From positions 1-58,355 of the forward strand of contig CAMYLJ010000035.1 in NCBI GenBank assembly GCA_947259215.1: a stretch of DNA of 58,355 nt. Direction: 5' to 3'. Under the pieces are notes generated by a model. The model was not told where the DNA came from, made no database searches, and saw only the letters and a program-made list of their open reading frames with translations. Positions 51,154-58,355 of this stretch are shown one piece after another. Numbering within the stretch: position 1 is the first letter of the stretch; the number at the start of each line of letters is the position of its first letter. A program made the translations under genes and the position numbers. This DNA is from an uncultured delta proteobacterium. Its GTDB lineage: Bacteria; Myxococcota_A; UBA9160; JAFDET01.

Positions 51154-52134
51154 GTGGAATCCAGCGCCGCCAGCGTCCGATCGGCCGCCTGGCCCTACGT
51201 CCGGATGGCGCGGGTCGATCACTGGTTCAAGAACGCCTTCATGCTGCTGGGGGTGTTCGTGGCCATGTTCTTCGATCCGTCGCGGATCAGCTGGTCCCAC
51301 GGCCCTGTGCTCCTGCTGGCGCTGCTCTCCACCTGCCTGGTGGCCTCCAGCAACTACGTCCTGAACGAGCTGCTCGACGCGCCCAGCGACCGCGAGCACC
51401 CGACGAAGCGCCACCGGCCCGCGGCGGCGGGCCTGGTGCGGCCCTCGATCGCCGTGGTCGAGTGGTTGCTGCTGGCCGTCGTGGGGCTGCTGCTCGGGCT
51501 GGCGGTGAACCCGCTGTTTGCGGCGTCGGCGCTGGCGCTCTGGGTGATGGGGCTGGTCTACAACGTGCCGCCCCTGCGCACCAAGGAGCTTCCCTACCTG
51601 GACGTGCTGTCGGAGTCGGTCAACAACCCGCTGCGGCTGCTGCTCGGCTGGTTCGTGGTGATTCCGGAGATCTTCCCGCCGGTCTCGCTCTTCATCGCCT
51701 ACTGGATGGCCGGCGCCTTCTTCATGGCCATCAAGCGCTTCGCCGAGTACCGGCAGATCGGCGATCCGGAGCGCGCCGCGCGCTACCGCGGCTCCTTCGC
51801 GCACTACGACGAGGAGCGCCTGCTGGTGAGCCTCTTCTTCTACGCGGTGGCGACGTCGCTCTTCGCCGGCGTATTCATCGTCCGTTATCACCTGGAGCTG
51901 ATCCTGGCCGTGCCGCTGCTGGCGGGCTTCTTCACCTACTACGTCAAGATCGGTTTGAAGCAGGACAGCCCCGTGCAGAACCCCGAGCGGCTCTACCGCG
52001 AGCGGGGCTTCGTGGTCTACGTGGGGGTGTGCGTGGCGGTCGTGACCCTGCTCATGTTCAGCCACGTCCCGGTCCTCTACGACCTCTTCAACGTGGAGGC
52101 CGCGAAGACGCCGGCGCTGTGGGTGCTGGAGTAG
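51154..52134 (+). CDS. UbiA-family prenyltransferase (DPPR synthase-like)
   Basis: 326 aa integral membrane protein with eight or nine hydrophobic helices. The first UbiA motif is NYVLNELLDAPSDREHPTKR, with HRPAAAG next, the HPTKxxRP pattern of decaprenylphosphoryl-5-phosphoribose synthase-type enzymes; the second is in VLSESVNNPLRLLLGW. It moves a prenyl group, perhaps onto phosphoribose, to give a lipid-linked sugar donor for the surface polymers. GTG 51154 with GAGGGGGGG upstream; no Met is available. Confidence 0.85.
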   Translation: MESSAASVRSAAWPYVRMARVDHWFKNAFMLLGVFVAMFFDPSRISWSHGPVLLLALLSTCLVASSNYVLNELLDAPSDREHPTKRHRPAAAGLVRPSIAVVEWLLLAVVGLLLGLAVNPLFAASALALWVMGLVYNVPPLRTKELPYLDVLSESVNNPLRLLLGWFVVIPEIFPPVSLFIAYWMAGAFFMAIKRFAEYRQIGDPERAARYRGSFAHYDEERLLVSLFFYAVATSLFAGVFIVRYHLELILAVPLLAGFFTYYVKIGLKQDSPVQNPERLYRERGFVVYVGVCVAVVTLLMFSHVPVLYDLFNVEAAKTPALWVLE

Positions 52135-52147
52135 GGATCCTCACTCC
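52128..52147. terminator. Palindrome holding both convergent stops (UbiA/sulfatase)
   Basis: GGAGTAGGGATCCTCACTCC is an imperfect palindrome (8 of 10 pairs). The + stop TAG is on one side and the minus stop TGA mirrors it on the other; only six bases separate the two genes. Function as a terminator is uncertain. Confidence 0.4.
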
Positions 52148-53547
52148 ACGTAGCCGAGGGAGCGCAGCACCTCGAGGGTCTCGGGGCTGAGGGCGGGCAG
52201 CGGCTCGCCGGCGTCGCCGCCCCCGCGTTCCCGCCATTCCGCCAGCGCCGCGCCCAGCCGATCGGCCAGCTCGGGATCCTCGTCGGCGCGGTTGGCGAGC
52301 TCGCCGGGGTCGCGCGAGAGGTCGAAGAGCTCCCGGTACCAGCCTCCGGCGCGCGTCGGGTACTCGATCAGCTTCCGGTCGCCGACCCGGATCGCGGAGA
52401 GGATCGCGCGGTCCCGGAGCGTCTCCGGGATGTGTCGCAACCGCGTCGGCTTGGTCACGGCCTGGCTGAAGCGGGCGCGCTCGGGATCGGGATCCCCCTC
52501 GCCGCGCAGGCGCCCGGCGAACGAACGGCCCTGCAGGCCCGTCGGGACCGGGAGGCCCAGCAGCTCGAGCACGCTCGGGAACAGGTCCACCTGGTGCACC
52601 GGGTCGCCCAGCCGCTGGCCGGCCAGGGCGCTTTCGGGCAGGCGCAGCAGCAGCGGGATCCGGATCTGCTCGTCGTAGACGCGGGCGCCGTGATCCGCGG
52701 GCCGTTCCCGCTCGAACAGGGTCTCCCCGTGGTCCGAGAGCACGACCACCAGGCTGCGGTCCCAGAGGCCGAGCTCCCGCAGGGTGTCGAAGAGATGGCC
52801 GGCGTGGCGGTCGCTGAAGCGGATCTCCCCGTCGTAGCGGGCCACGTAGTGGCGCTGCGTCTCCGGGTCGATGCTCCCGTAGCGCGCCGGGTCGCGCAGC
52901 GCCTTCGTGTCGAGTGGGCGCAGCCGTGTTCCCGGGGGCAGGAAGCGCAGCGCGTCTTCCTCGGGCGGCTCGTAGCGGTAGTGCGGGTCGTAGAAGTGGA
53001 TGAAGAGGAAGAAGGGCGTCGCGTCCGGAAGCGCTTCGAGCCAGCGCCGGGCCTCGGCCCACGTCTCGTCGGCCGGGCGCTGGGGGCGGGCCTTGTCGAG
53101 GGGCGCGTCGTAGACGTCGAAGCCGACGCCGAGCCCGGTGGCGCGGCCGAGGGTCCAGCCGCTGATGAAGCCCGCCGTGTGGTAGCCGCGGTCGCGCAGG
53201 ATCTCCTGGAGCGTGCGCACGCGCGGGTCGAGCGTCCTGCCGTTGCTCCGGATTCCGTGCGCGTCCGGGTAGAGGCCGGTCAGCATGCTGGCGTGGGACG
53301 GCGCGGTGGCGCTGAACGCCGCCAGCGCGTCGTCGAAGACCACCCCCTCGCGGGCCAGGGCGGCCAGGTTCGGCGCGGTGTCGCGCTCGTAGCCGTAGAA
53401 GGACAGGTGATCGCGCCGCAGGGTGTCGATGCTGAGGAGGACGAGGTTCCAGTCCGGCGGCTTCGACTCGGGCTCGGGCAGCGGCGGCGTGCCCCAGCAG
53501 CCTGCGGCCGCCAGCGCCAGCGCCGCGATGGCGACGGCGCGTCTCAC
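52141..53547 (-). CDS. Sulfatase-superfamily lipoprotein with Thr at the nucleophile site
   Basis: 468 aa with lipobox LALAAAGCWG. Alkaline-phosphatase-superfamily motifs: LVLLSIDTLRRDHLSFYGY (first metal Asp), FSATAPSHASMLTGLYPDAHG, IHFYDPHYRYEPP and VVVLSDHGETL. The Cys or Ser that is turned to formylglycine in true sulfatases (C-x-P-S-R) is Thr here (T-A-P-S-H), so it may be a phosphatase or transferase instead. It ends with SPETLEVLRSLGYVE. The GTG start overlaps the hydratase stop (GTGA). Confidence 0.82.
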   Translation of the reverse strand: MRRAVAIAALALAAAGCWGTPPLPEPESKPPDWNLVLLSIDTLRRDHLSFYGYERDTAPNLAALAREGVVFDDALAAFSATAPSHASMLTGLYPDAHGIRSNGRTLDPRVRTLQEILRDRGYHTAGFISGWTLGRATGLGVGFDVYDAPLDKARPQRPADETWAEARRWLEALPDATPFFLFIHFYDPHYRYEPPEEDALRFLPPGTRLRPLDTKALRDPARYGSIDPETQRHYVARYDGEIRFSDRHAGHLFDTLRELGLWDRSLVVVLSDHGETLFERERPADHGARVYDEQIRIPLLLRLPESALAGQRLGDPVHQVDLFPSVLELLGLPVPTGLQGRSFAGRLRGEGDPDPERARFSQAVTKPTRLRHIPETLRDRAILSAIRVGDRKLIEYPTRAGGWYRELFDLSRDPGELANRADEDPELADRLGAALAEWRERGGGDAGEPLPALSPETLEVLRSLGYVE

Positions 53548-54224
53548 GTCAGCCGCACCGCGACCCGGCCGAGCGGGCCGAGGTCCGCGGTCACTTCGTC
53601 GCCCGGCGCGACCGGCACCGGCTTCACCAGCGAGCCGGCCAGGATGCGGTCACCGGCCCGCAGGCCTTCGCCGAAGGCGCCGAGGGAGTCGGCCACGTGG
53701 CGCACCACCTCGCCCAGGTCCGCCGGGACCAGCGAGAGATCGCCGGGGCCGATGTCCTGTCCGTTCTTCCAGCCGCGCGCGTCCACGCCGTCGAGGGACG
53801 CGCCGGCGCGTCCGGCGGCGTTGTTGAAGACGGCGGCGTGGTGGAAGATGTCGTGCTCCAGGATCGCGCGCGGGCTCTCGAACGAGCGCGCGAAGTCCAC
53901 CAGCTCGAGGGCGGGGAGCAGTCGGGCAACGGCGGCGTGGGCGGCCTCCGGCGCGGCGCCGGCGGGAACGTCCTCGGCCAGCTCGATCGCGATCTCGATC
54001 TCGAGCATGCCCCGCGCGCCCGCCGGAAGCGCGCAGCTGCCGCCCGAGGCCACCACGCCGCTGGCGAGCACGCACCCGACGAGCGGCGCCGCGATGCCCA
54101 GCTTCTCGCGAGCGCCGGGATCGTTGAAGCCGATCTTCCAGCCGGCGCGCGCGTCCCCGGCGGCCAGGGCCTCGCGCCAGCGCGCGAGCAGCGTCTGCAT
54201 GCCGAGCCGCAGCTCGTCGTCCAT
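53544..54224 (-). CDS. 2-keto-4-pentenoate hydratase/FAH-like protein
   Basis: 226 aa member of the MhpD/fumarylacetoacetase-like family. Motifs: AGWKIGFNDPGAREKLGI near the N-terminus, ALPAGARGMLEIEIAIELAED (metal-binding Glu pair), LELVDFARSF and DRILAGSLVKPVPVAPGD. Such enzymes hydrate 2-hydroxypentadienoate-type acids or act as decarboxylases. ATG 54222-54224 has GGAGGAATC upstream. It is coupled to the sulfatase-like gene downstream. Confidence 0.82.
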   Translation of the reverse strand: MDDELRLGMQTLLARWREALAAGDARAGWKIGFNDPGAREKLGIAAPLVGCVLASGVVASGGSCALPAGARGMLEIEIAIELAEDVPAGAAPEAAHAAVARLLPALELVDFARSFESPRAILEHDIFHHAAVFNNAAGRAGASLDGVDARGWKNGQDIGPGDLSLVPADLGEVVRHVADSLGAFGEGLRAGDRILAGSLVKPVPVAPGDEVTADLGPLGRVAVRLT

Positions 54225-54277
54225 GATTCCTCCGGGTCCATCTGGATAGCGGAGTGTCGTGTGGCTGTCCCCCGCGC

Positions 54278-55354
54278 TCAGCCGTGACGGCCGCGAAGCA
54301 CCCACTGCGCGGATTCGCCGCGCTCGGCGGCCTCGCGGGCCGTCACGACCGCGGCGTGGGCGGGGGCCAGGGCGCAGGCCGGATCCGCCTCCGCCGCGTC
54401 GCCGGCCAGGGCGAAGGCCTGGCAGCGGCAGCCGCCGAAGTCGCGCTCGCGTTCGGGGCAGTCTCGGCAGGGCTCGCGCATCCACGCCTCTCCGCGGTAG
54501 GCGTTCATCCCCGGTGCGCGGGTCCAGCAGTCGGCCAGGGGGCGCTCCGCCGCGGACCAGAACTCGAGGGGCAGCGCCGCCGCCCCGTGACACGGCAGGA
54601 CGGTCCCGTCGGGCGCCACCACCAGGTTCTTGCGGCCCCAACCGCCCATGCAGGCCTTCGGCCTGTCCGCGTGGTAGTCGGGCAGCACGAATACGATCTC
54701 CGGTCGCGGAGCCTCGGCCCGCGCCGTGCGTACGGCCGCCGCGGCGGCGTCGAGCTGGCTCCGGGTCGGGAGCAGGGCAGCGCGGTTCGCGAGCGCCCAG
54801 CCGTGGAGCTGCACGTTGGCCAGCTCCAGCCGGTGCGCATCGAGGTCGCGCGCCAGGGCCACCACCGCGCCCACCCGCTCCAGGTTGTGGCGGTGGAGGA
54901 CCACGTTCAGCGTCAGGGGCAGCTCGAGCTCGCGCACCCAGGCCGCGAAGGCGAGCTTCCGCTCGTGGACCTCGGCGCCCGCGACCGCGTCGCCGTCCCC
55001 GGCGCGCACGTCCTGGAGCGAGAGCTGGACGCTGCACAGCCCCGCATCCCGCAGCGTGGCCAGCGCCGCGCGGTCCAGGGGCACGCCGGCGGTCACCAGG
55101 TGGACGTAGAGGCCTGCCGCGGCGGCGCCGGCCACGATCTCGCGCAGATCCGAGCGCACGCCGGGCTCGCCGCCGGTCAGCCCCGCATGCAGCACGCCCA
55201 GCTCCGCGGCCTCGCGGAAGACGCGGCTCCAGGCCGGGGCGTCGAGGCCGTCCCGGACGCGCTGCCAGTCGAGGGGATTCGAGCAGTAGGCGCAGCGCAG
55301 CGGGCAGCGATAGGTCAGCTCTGCGATCAGGTTGTAGGGTCGCGGTGCGCTCAC
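54278..55354 (-). CDS. pqqE: PQQ biosynthesis radical SAM protein PqqE
   Basis: 358 aa. Radical SAM motif CPLRCAYCSNPL near residue 17 and the SPASM-like cysteine set (CMGGWG, CHGAAAL, CRDCPERERDFGGCRCQ) are typical of PqqE, which forms the first C-C bond between Glu and Tyr of the PqqA peptide. GTG 55352-55354 overlaps the PqqCD stop (GTGA). It is last in the operon pqqB-pqqCD-pqqE. Confidence 0.93.
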   Translation of the reverse strand: MSAPRPYNLIAELTYRCPLRCAYCSNPLDWQRVRDGLDAPAWSRVFREAAELGVLHAGLTGGEPGVRSDLREIVAGAAAAGLYVHLVTAGVPLDRAALATLRDAGLCSVQLSLQDVRAGDGDAVAGAEVHERKLAFAAWVRELELPLTLNVVLHRHNLERVGAVVALARDLDAHRLELANVQLHGWALANRAALLPTRSQLDAAAAAVRTARAEAPRPEIVFVLPDYHADRPKACMGGWGRKNLVVAPDGTVLPCHGAAALPLEFWSAAERPLADCWTRAPGMNAYRGEAWMREPCRDCPERERDFGGCRCQAFALAGDAAEADPACALAPAHAAVVTAREAAERGESAQWVLRGRHG

Positions 55355-56289
55355 GCCGCCGACTCGAGCACGCCGAGCCGCTCCATCTCCGCCAGGAACC
55401 CGTGCACGTCGGGCTCGATGGCCTCCACGTCGGGATGCCGAAGCCGCAGCGTGCGCGCGATGGCGTCGGCGCTGCGCTTGCCGTCGCACAGGTCGAGGAT
55501 CTCGCGTCCGCTGTCGTTCAGCCGGACCGCGCGCTCGGGCAGGACCACGGTGGGCCGGCCGTCCTGGGGATCGTCGCGGCGCCGCGCCGCGGCCGTCAGG
55601 CGCGGCACCCGATGGGCTGCCGCCACGGCGTCCAGCAGGCGCCAGAGGATGTCGCACTTCGCCTCGAGCGCCGCCACGCAGCGGCCCTGCACGTCGGCGC
55701 GGGTGGCGTGGTCGAGGACCCAGGGCAGGCCCCAGTCCGCGTCCTTCGGCGCCTGGGTGGTGCGGCTGCGGAAGTAGCGCAGCCCCTCCTCGCCCACCCA
55801 GGGGTAGTGGCGCTCGAAGGCCTCGATGCGGACGTGCATGATCTTTCCCGCCCCGAGCTCCGTCAGGGAGGACGCCACGGCTTCCACCAGGTCCCGCTCC
55901 TCCACCAGCCGCACGTAGTCGTCGCACGCCTCGCGCACGCCGGGGAGCACGCCGGACAGGTCCTCCACCTCGGTGCGCTCCAGGCCGACGGCCTCGGCGA
56001 GGCGCAGCCAGAGCTCGAGGCCGCCCTCGCGCTCGGCGGTGCCGTCGTGATCGTGGATGCGCTGCACCCACTCGCGCCGGAAGGCGGGGTCGCCGCTCTT
56101 GGTGAGGATCACACTGTCCTTGAGCGGAATCCGCGTCTGGTAGTAGTAGCGGTTCCGGATCCACGTCTGGAGCTCCTCGCGGCTGAGGGCACCCTCGTGC
56201 ATGCGCCGGTTGAACGGATGCCGATCGTGGTAGCGCTCGTCCAGCACGCCGCGCAGGCGTGCCTCGAATTCGTCGCGGCTCCAGCTCAC
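55351..56289 (-). CDS. pqqCD: PqqC-PqqD fusion
   Basis: 312 aa. The first 225 residues are PqqC (ERYHDRHPFNRRMHEGAL, IRNRYYYQTRIPLKD, IHDHDGT, ERHYPWVGEEGLRYFRSR, DVQGRCVAALEAKCDILW), the oxidase for the last step of PQQ synthesis. The last 80 are PqqD (VVLPERAVRLNDSGREILDL, LCDGKRSADAIARTL), the peptide chaperone that presents PqqA to PqqE. Fusion of these two is known in some bacteria. GTG 56287-56289 overlaps the pqqB stop. Confidence 0.93.
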   Translation of the reverse strand: MSWSRDEFEARLRGVLDERYHDRHPFNRRMHEGALSREELQTWIRNRYYYQTRIPLKDSVILTKSGDPAFRREWVQRIHDHDGTAEREGGLELWLRLAEAVGLERTEVEDLSGVLPGVREACDDYVRLVEERDLVEAVASSLTELGAGKIMHVRIEAFERHYPWVGEEGLRYFRSRTTQAPKDADWGLPWVLDHATRADVQGRCVAALEAKCDILWRLLDAVAAAHRVPRLTAAARRRDDPQDGRPTVVLPERAVRLNDSGREILDLCDGKRSADAIARTLRLRHPDVEAIEPDVHGFLAEMERLGVLESAA

Positions 56290-57179
56290 ACCTCGAACTC
56301 CACGCCGTCTTCGGCGACCTCGACGCCGGCGCGCCCGACCACCTGCGCCTCCCGCGAGTCCGCGTCCAGCACGGGGTTGGTGTTGTTCATGTGGATGTAG
56401 AGCCGTCGCCCCGGGAGCGCCGCCAGCCGCTCGAGACTCCCCTCGCTGCCGACGATCGGGAGGTGGCCCATGGCCAGGGCGTCGGGCGCTCCCGGCCGGT
56501 GCGCCTGGAGCTCGTCCCGGGTATAGAAGGTGCCGTCCACGAAGGCGCAGTCGGCGGCTTCGATCTCGGCCCAGGTGGAGTCGTCCAGCGAACGCACGCC
56601 GGGCGCGAAGACCAGGCGGCGACCCGTGGCGAGGTCGCTGATCCGCAGCCCGACGCACGCCTCGGGATGCGGCTTCGCGACGTCGCGCAGATAGCCCGGC
56701 ACCTTGCCGGGCACGGGGAAGAGGCGCGCCTCCAGCCGCGCGTCCCGGTCGAGGGCCAGGGGCTGGTCGAGCCGTGCCAGGCCCCACGCGGGCTCGAGCA
56801 GGCGCCAGGCGGCGTTGTGCTCCAGCACGGCGTTGCGGACCCACGGCGTCGAGACCACGCGGTAGGAGAGGGCTTCCCGCAGCACCAGCAGTCCCATCAC
56901 GTGGTCGAGCTCCGCGCTCGTGAGCACGATGCTGTCCAGGGGCAGGTCGCGGGTTCCCGGCCGCGGGTGGAGGCCGGGGAAGTCGGCGAGCTGGTCGCGG
57001 ATGTCCGGACTCGCGTTCAGCAGGGACCAGCGCGCGCCATCGGCCGAGACGGCGACGGAAGGCTGGCTGCGGCGCGGCACCCGGGGATCCCTCGCGCGGG
57101 CGCGCACGCAGTTGTCGCAGCCGCAGTTCCACTGGGGCAGGCCGCCTCCCGCACAGCACCCGAGCACACGCACGCGCAT
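56286..57179 (-). CDS. pqqB: PQQ biosynthesis protein PqqB
   Basis: 297 aa metallo-beta-lactamase-fold protein. Signatures: [20 protein letters not shown] at the N-terminus, [50 protein letters not shown] and [11 protein letters not shown]. PqqB hydroxylates the Tyr of the processed precursor. ATG 57177-57179 fits the usual N-terminus; a longer frame begins upstream. No pqqA-like peptide (ExxxY) is seen next to it; the 73-base gap to ileS holds none. Confidence 0.93.
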   Translation of the reverse strand: MRVRVLGCCAGGGLPQWNCGCDNCVRARARDPRVPRRSQPSVAVSADGARWSLLNASPDIRDQLADFPGLHPRPGTRDLPLDSIVLTSAELDHVMGLLVLREALSYRVVSTPWVRNAVLEHNAAWRLLEPAWGLARLDQPLALDRDARLEARLFPVPGKVPGYLRDVAKPHPEACVGLRISDLATGRRLVFAPGVRSLDDSTWAEIEAADCAFVDGTFYTRDELQAHRPGAPDALAMGHLPIVGSEGSLERLAALPGRRLYIHMNNTNPVLDADSREAQVVGRAGVEVAEDGVEFEV

Positions 57180-57252
57180 GACTGCAAGGGTACTCGTCCC
57201 GCGCCACCTCGCGAGCGGCCCCTCCCGGGGCACCGTGGTAGATTCCAGCGCC

Positions 57253-58355
57253 ATGCCGGGCCCCCGATTCGAGCAGGTCGCGCCCCTCGTCCGCTTCCCG
57301 GAGCTGGAGTCCCGCATGCGCGAGCTGTGGCGCGAGCGGGACGTCTTCCACGAGAGCCTCCGCCGCCGGGAGGGTGCCCCCCGCTTCGTCTTCTACGAGG
57401 GGCCTCCGACCGCCAACGGCCTGCCCCACAACGGTCACGTGCTGACCCGCGTGATGAAGGACGTCTTCCCCCGCTACAAGACCATGCGCGGCTTCCACGT
57501 ACCGCGGAAGGCCGGCTGGGACACCCACGGACTGCCGGTCGAGACCGAAGTGGAGAAGCAGCTCCGGATCTCGGGCAAGGCGGCCATCGAGGAGTACGGC
57601 GTCGAGCGCTTCTCGCGCCGCTGCCTCCAGAGCGTCTTCCGCTACACCGAGGAGTGGTCACGCCTGACCGAGGCCCTGGGCTTCTGGGTCGATCTCGACC
57701 AGGCCTACGTCACCTTCCACAAGCCCTACGTGGAGAGCGTGTGGTGGGCGCTCGCCCAGCTCCACGAGCGCGGCCTCCTGTACCGCGGGCACAAGGTGGT
57801 CTGGTGGTGGGCGCAGGGCGGCACGGCGCTCTCGGCGGCCGAGGTGGGCCAGGGCTACCGCACGGTGGACGACCCCTCCATCTACGTCCGTTTCCCCCTG
57901 GTCGACGATCCCGAGCTGTCGCTGCTGGTCTGGACCACCACGCCCTGGACCCTGCCCTCGAACATGTTCGCGGCGGTGAAGCCCGACGTGGACTACGCGG
58001 TGGTGCGGGACGGAGACACGCGCCTCGTCGTGGCCGAGGCCCTGGTGGAGACCCTGGCGGAGAAGGCGGGTCGCGAGCTGCCTGTCGAACGCAGCCTGTC
58101 GGGCAGCGAGCTTGTCGGTCGCCGCTACCGGCCGCCGTTCGACTGGTACGCGGATGCGCCCGCCGCGGATCGGCTCTGGCAGGTGGTGTCGGCGGACTTC
58201 GTCGAGCTCGACGCCGGGACCGGCATCGTGCACGCGGCGCCGGCGTTCGGCGAGGTGGACTTCGATCTCCTGCGCGAGCGGCAGCGGGAGGACCCGGAGC
58301 TGCCGCTGCTGTGCGCCGTGCGTCCCGACGGGAGCTTCGACCCCGACGTGGCCGC
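57253..58355 (+). CDS. ileS: Isoleucyl-tRNA synthetase, IleS2 type (3' part outside the window)
   Basis: First 367 residues of a class I synthetase; the frame is open to the window end. [18 protein letters not shown] holds the HIGH motif as HNGH, followed by [20 protein letters not shown] and [10 protein letters not shown]; the editing domain begins with [10 protein letters not shown] and [12 protein letters not shown]. The HNGH pattern with DVFPRYKTM is that of the eukaryote-like IleRS type 2, known for mupirocin tolerance. ATG 57253 is divergent from pqqB. Confidence 0.93.
   Translation, partial: MPGPRFEQVAPLVRFPELESRMRELWRERDVFHESLRRREGAPRFVFYEGPPTANGLPHNGHVLTRVMKDVFPRYKTMRGFHVPRKAGWDTHGLPVETEVEKQLRISGKAAIEEYGVERFSRRCLQSVFRYTEEWSRLTEALGFWVDLDQAYVTFHKPYVESVWWALAQLHERGLLYRGHKVVWWWAQGGTALSAAEVGQGYRTVDDPSIYVRFPLVDDPELSLLVWTTTPWTLPSNMFAAVKPDVDYAVVRDGDTRLVVAEALVETLAEKAGRELPVERSLSGSELVGRRYRPPFDWYADAPAADRLWQVVSADFVELDAGTGIVHAAPAFGEVDFDLLRERQREDPELPLLCAVRPDGSFDPDVA

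Noticed and set aside
50212-52065. 617-codon minus-strand frame opposite MaoC and UbiA
   Set aside because: Rich in His, Gln and Arg as usual for antisense frames; both plus-strand genes have clear motifs.
57180-57252. Possible pqqA peptide upstream of pqqB
   Set aside because: No frame with the ExxxY pattern was found; the short in-frame extension of pqqB has no Tyr at the needed spacing.

Overview
The window is very GC-rich DNA, densely coded on both strands, with short gaps and many stop/start overlaps of the ATGA or GTGA type. Lipoprotein signals, a Tat signal, YqgE, Aat, glutathione-dependent formaldehyde dehydrogenase, tandem sigma-54 activator-like genes and a -24/-12 promoter point to a Gram-negative bacterium. 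The mix of signalling, lipid and surface-sugar genes resembles Deltaproteobacteria or Myxococcota-like lineages (inference; no rRNA or marker phylogeny was possible). No tRNA, rRNA, CRISPR array, insertion sequence or prophage was seen.

Layout. 0-3.9 kb: two short-chain dehydrogenase/hydrolase genes with a degenerate hydrolase, then an SPFH/NfeD membrane pair. 3.9-12.4 kb: a class III nucleotide cyclase with a large AAA/TPR module, a Tat-exported Fe-S aldo/keto reductase, a PDZ protein, an SDR, a Crp/Fnr regulator and a P450-like protein that lacks the heme-ligating cysteine. A consensus CRP-type palindrome lies just upstream of the P450 gene. 12.4-18.5 kb: DUF3604 metalloprotein plus parvulin, Aat plus alcohol dehydrogenase, a flippase-like membrane protein and a CBS protein. 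18.5-23.9 kb: a stand-alone TOPRIM-like protein, a NarL-type regulator whose stop has been lost into a dispersed repeat, RlmD-like methyltransferase and two overlapping sigma-54 activator homologues, each degenerate in a different way. 23.9-31.9 kb: enoyl-CoA hydratase/isomerase and haloalkane dehalogenase, a CPBP-PilZ-small basic protein operon, a YqgE/unknown/ABC1 operon and FrmA.

31.9-32.3 kb is the only gene-free stretch over 300 bases. It holds a terminator for frmA, an AT-rich segment, a consensus sigma-54 promoter and, about 160 bases later, a textbook intrinsic terminator: a strong candidate for a sigma-54-dependent small RNA. 32.3-51 kb is a cell-surface region: a kinase-like protein, a glycosyltransferase/nucleotidyltransferase/kinase triple fusion, two sulfotransferases, a duplicated arylsulfotransferase-like lipoprotein, several glycosyltransferases, bifunctional trehalose synthesis (OtsAB), an alkylsulfatase-like hydrolase and a MaoC dehydratase. 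51-58 kb: UbiA-family prenyltransferase, a sulfatase-superfamily lipoprotein with Thr at the nucleophile site, a hydratase, pqqB-pqqCD-pqqE without a visible pqqA, and the 5' part of an ileS2-type gene.

A theme across the window is that convergent genes end inside symmetric sequence: at several junctions both stop codons lie in the two arms of one hairpin or palindrome, and at three more both stops share a single CTAG.
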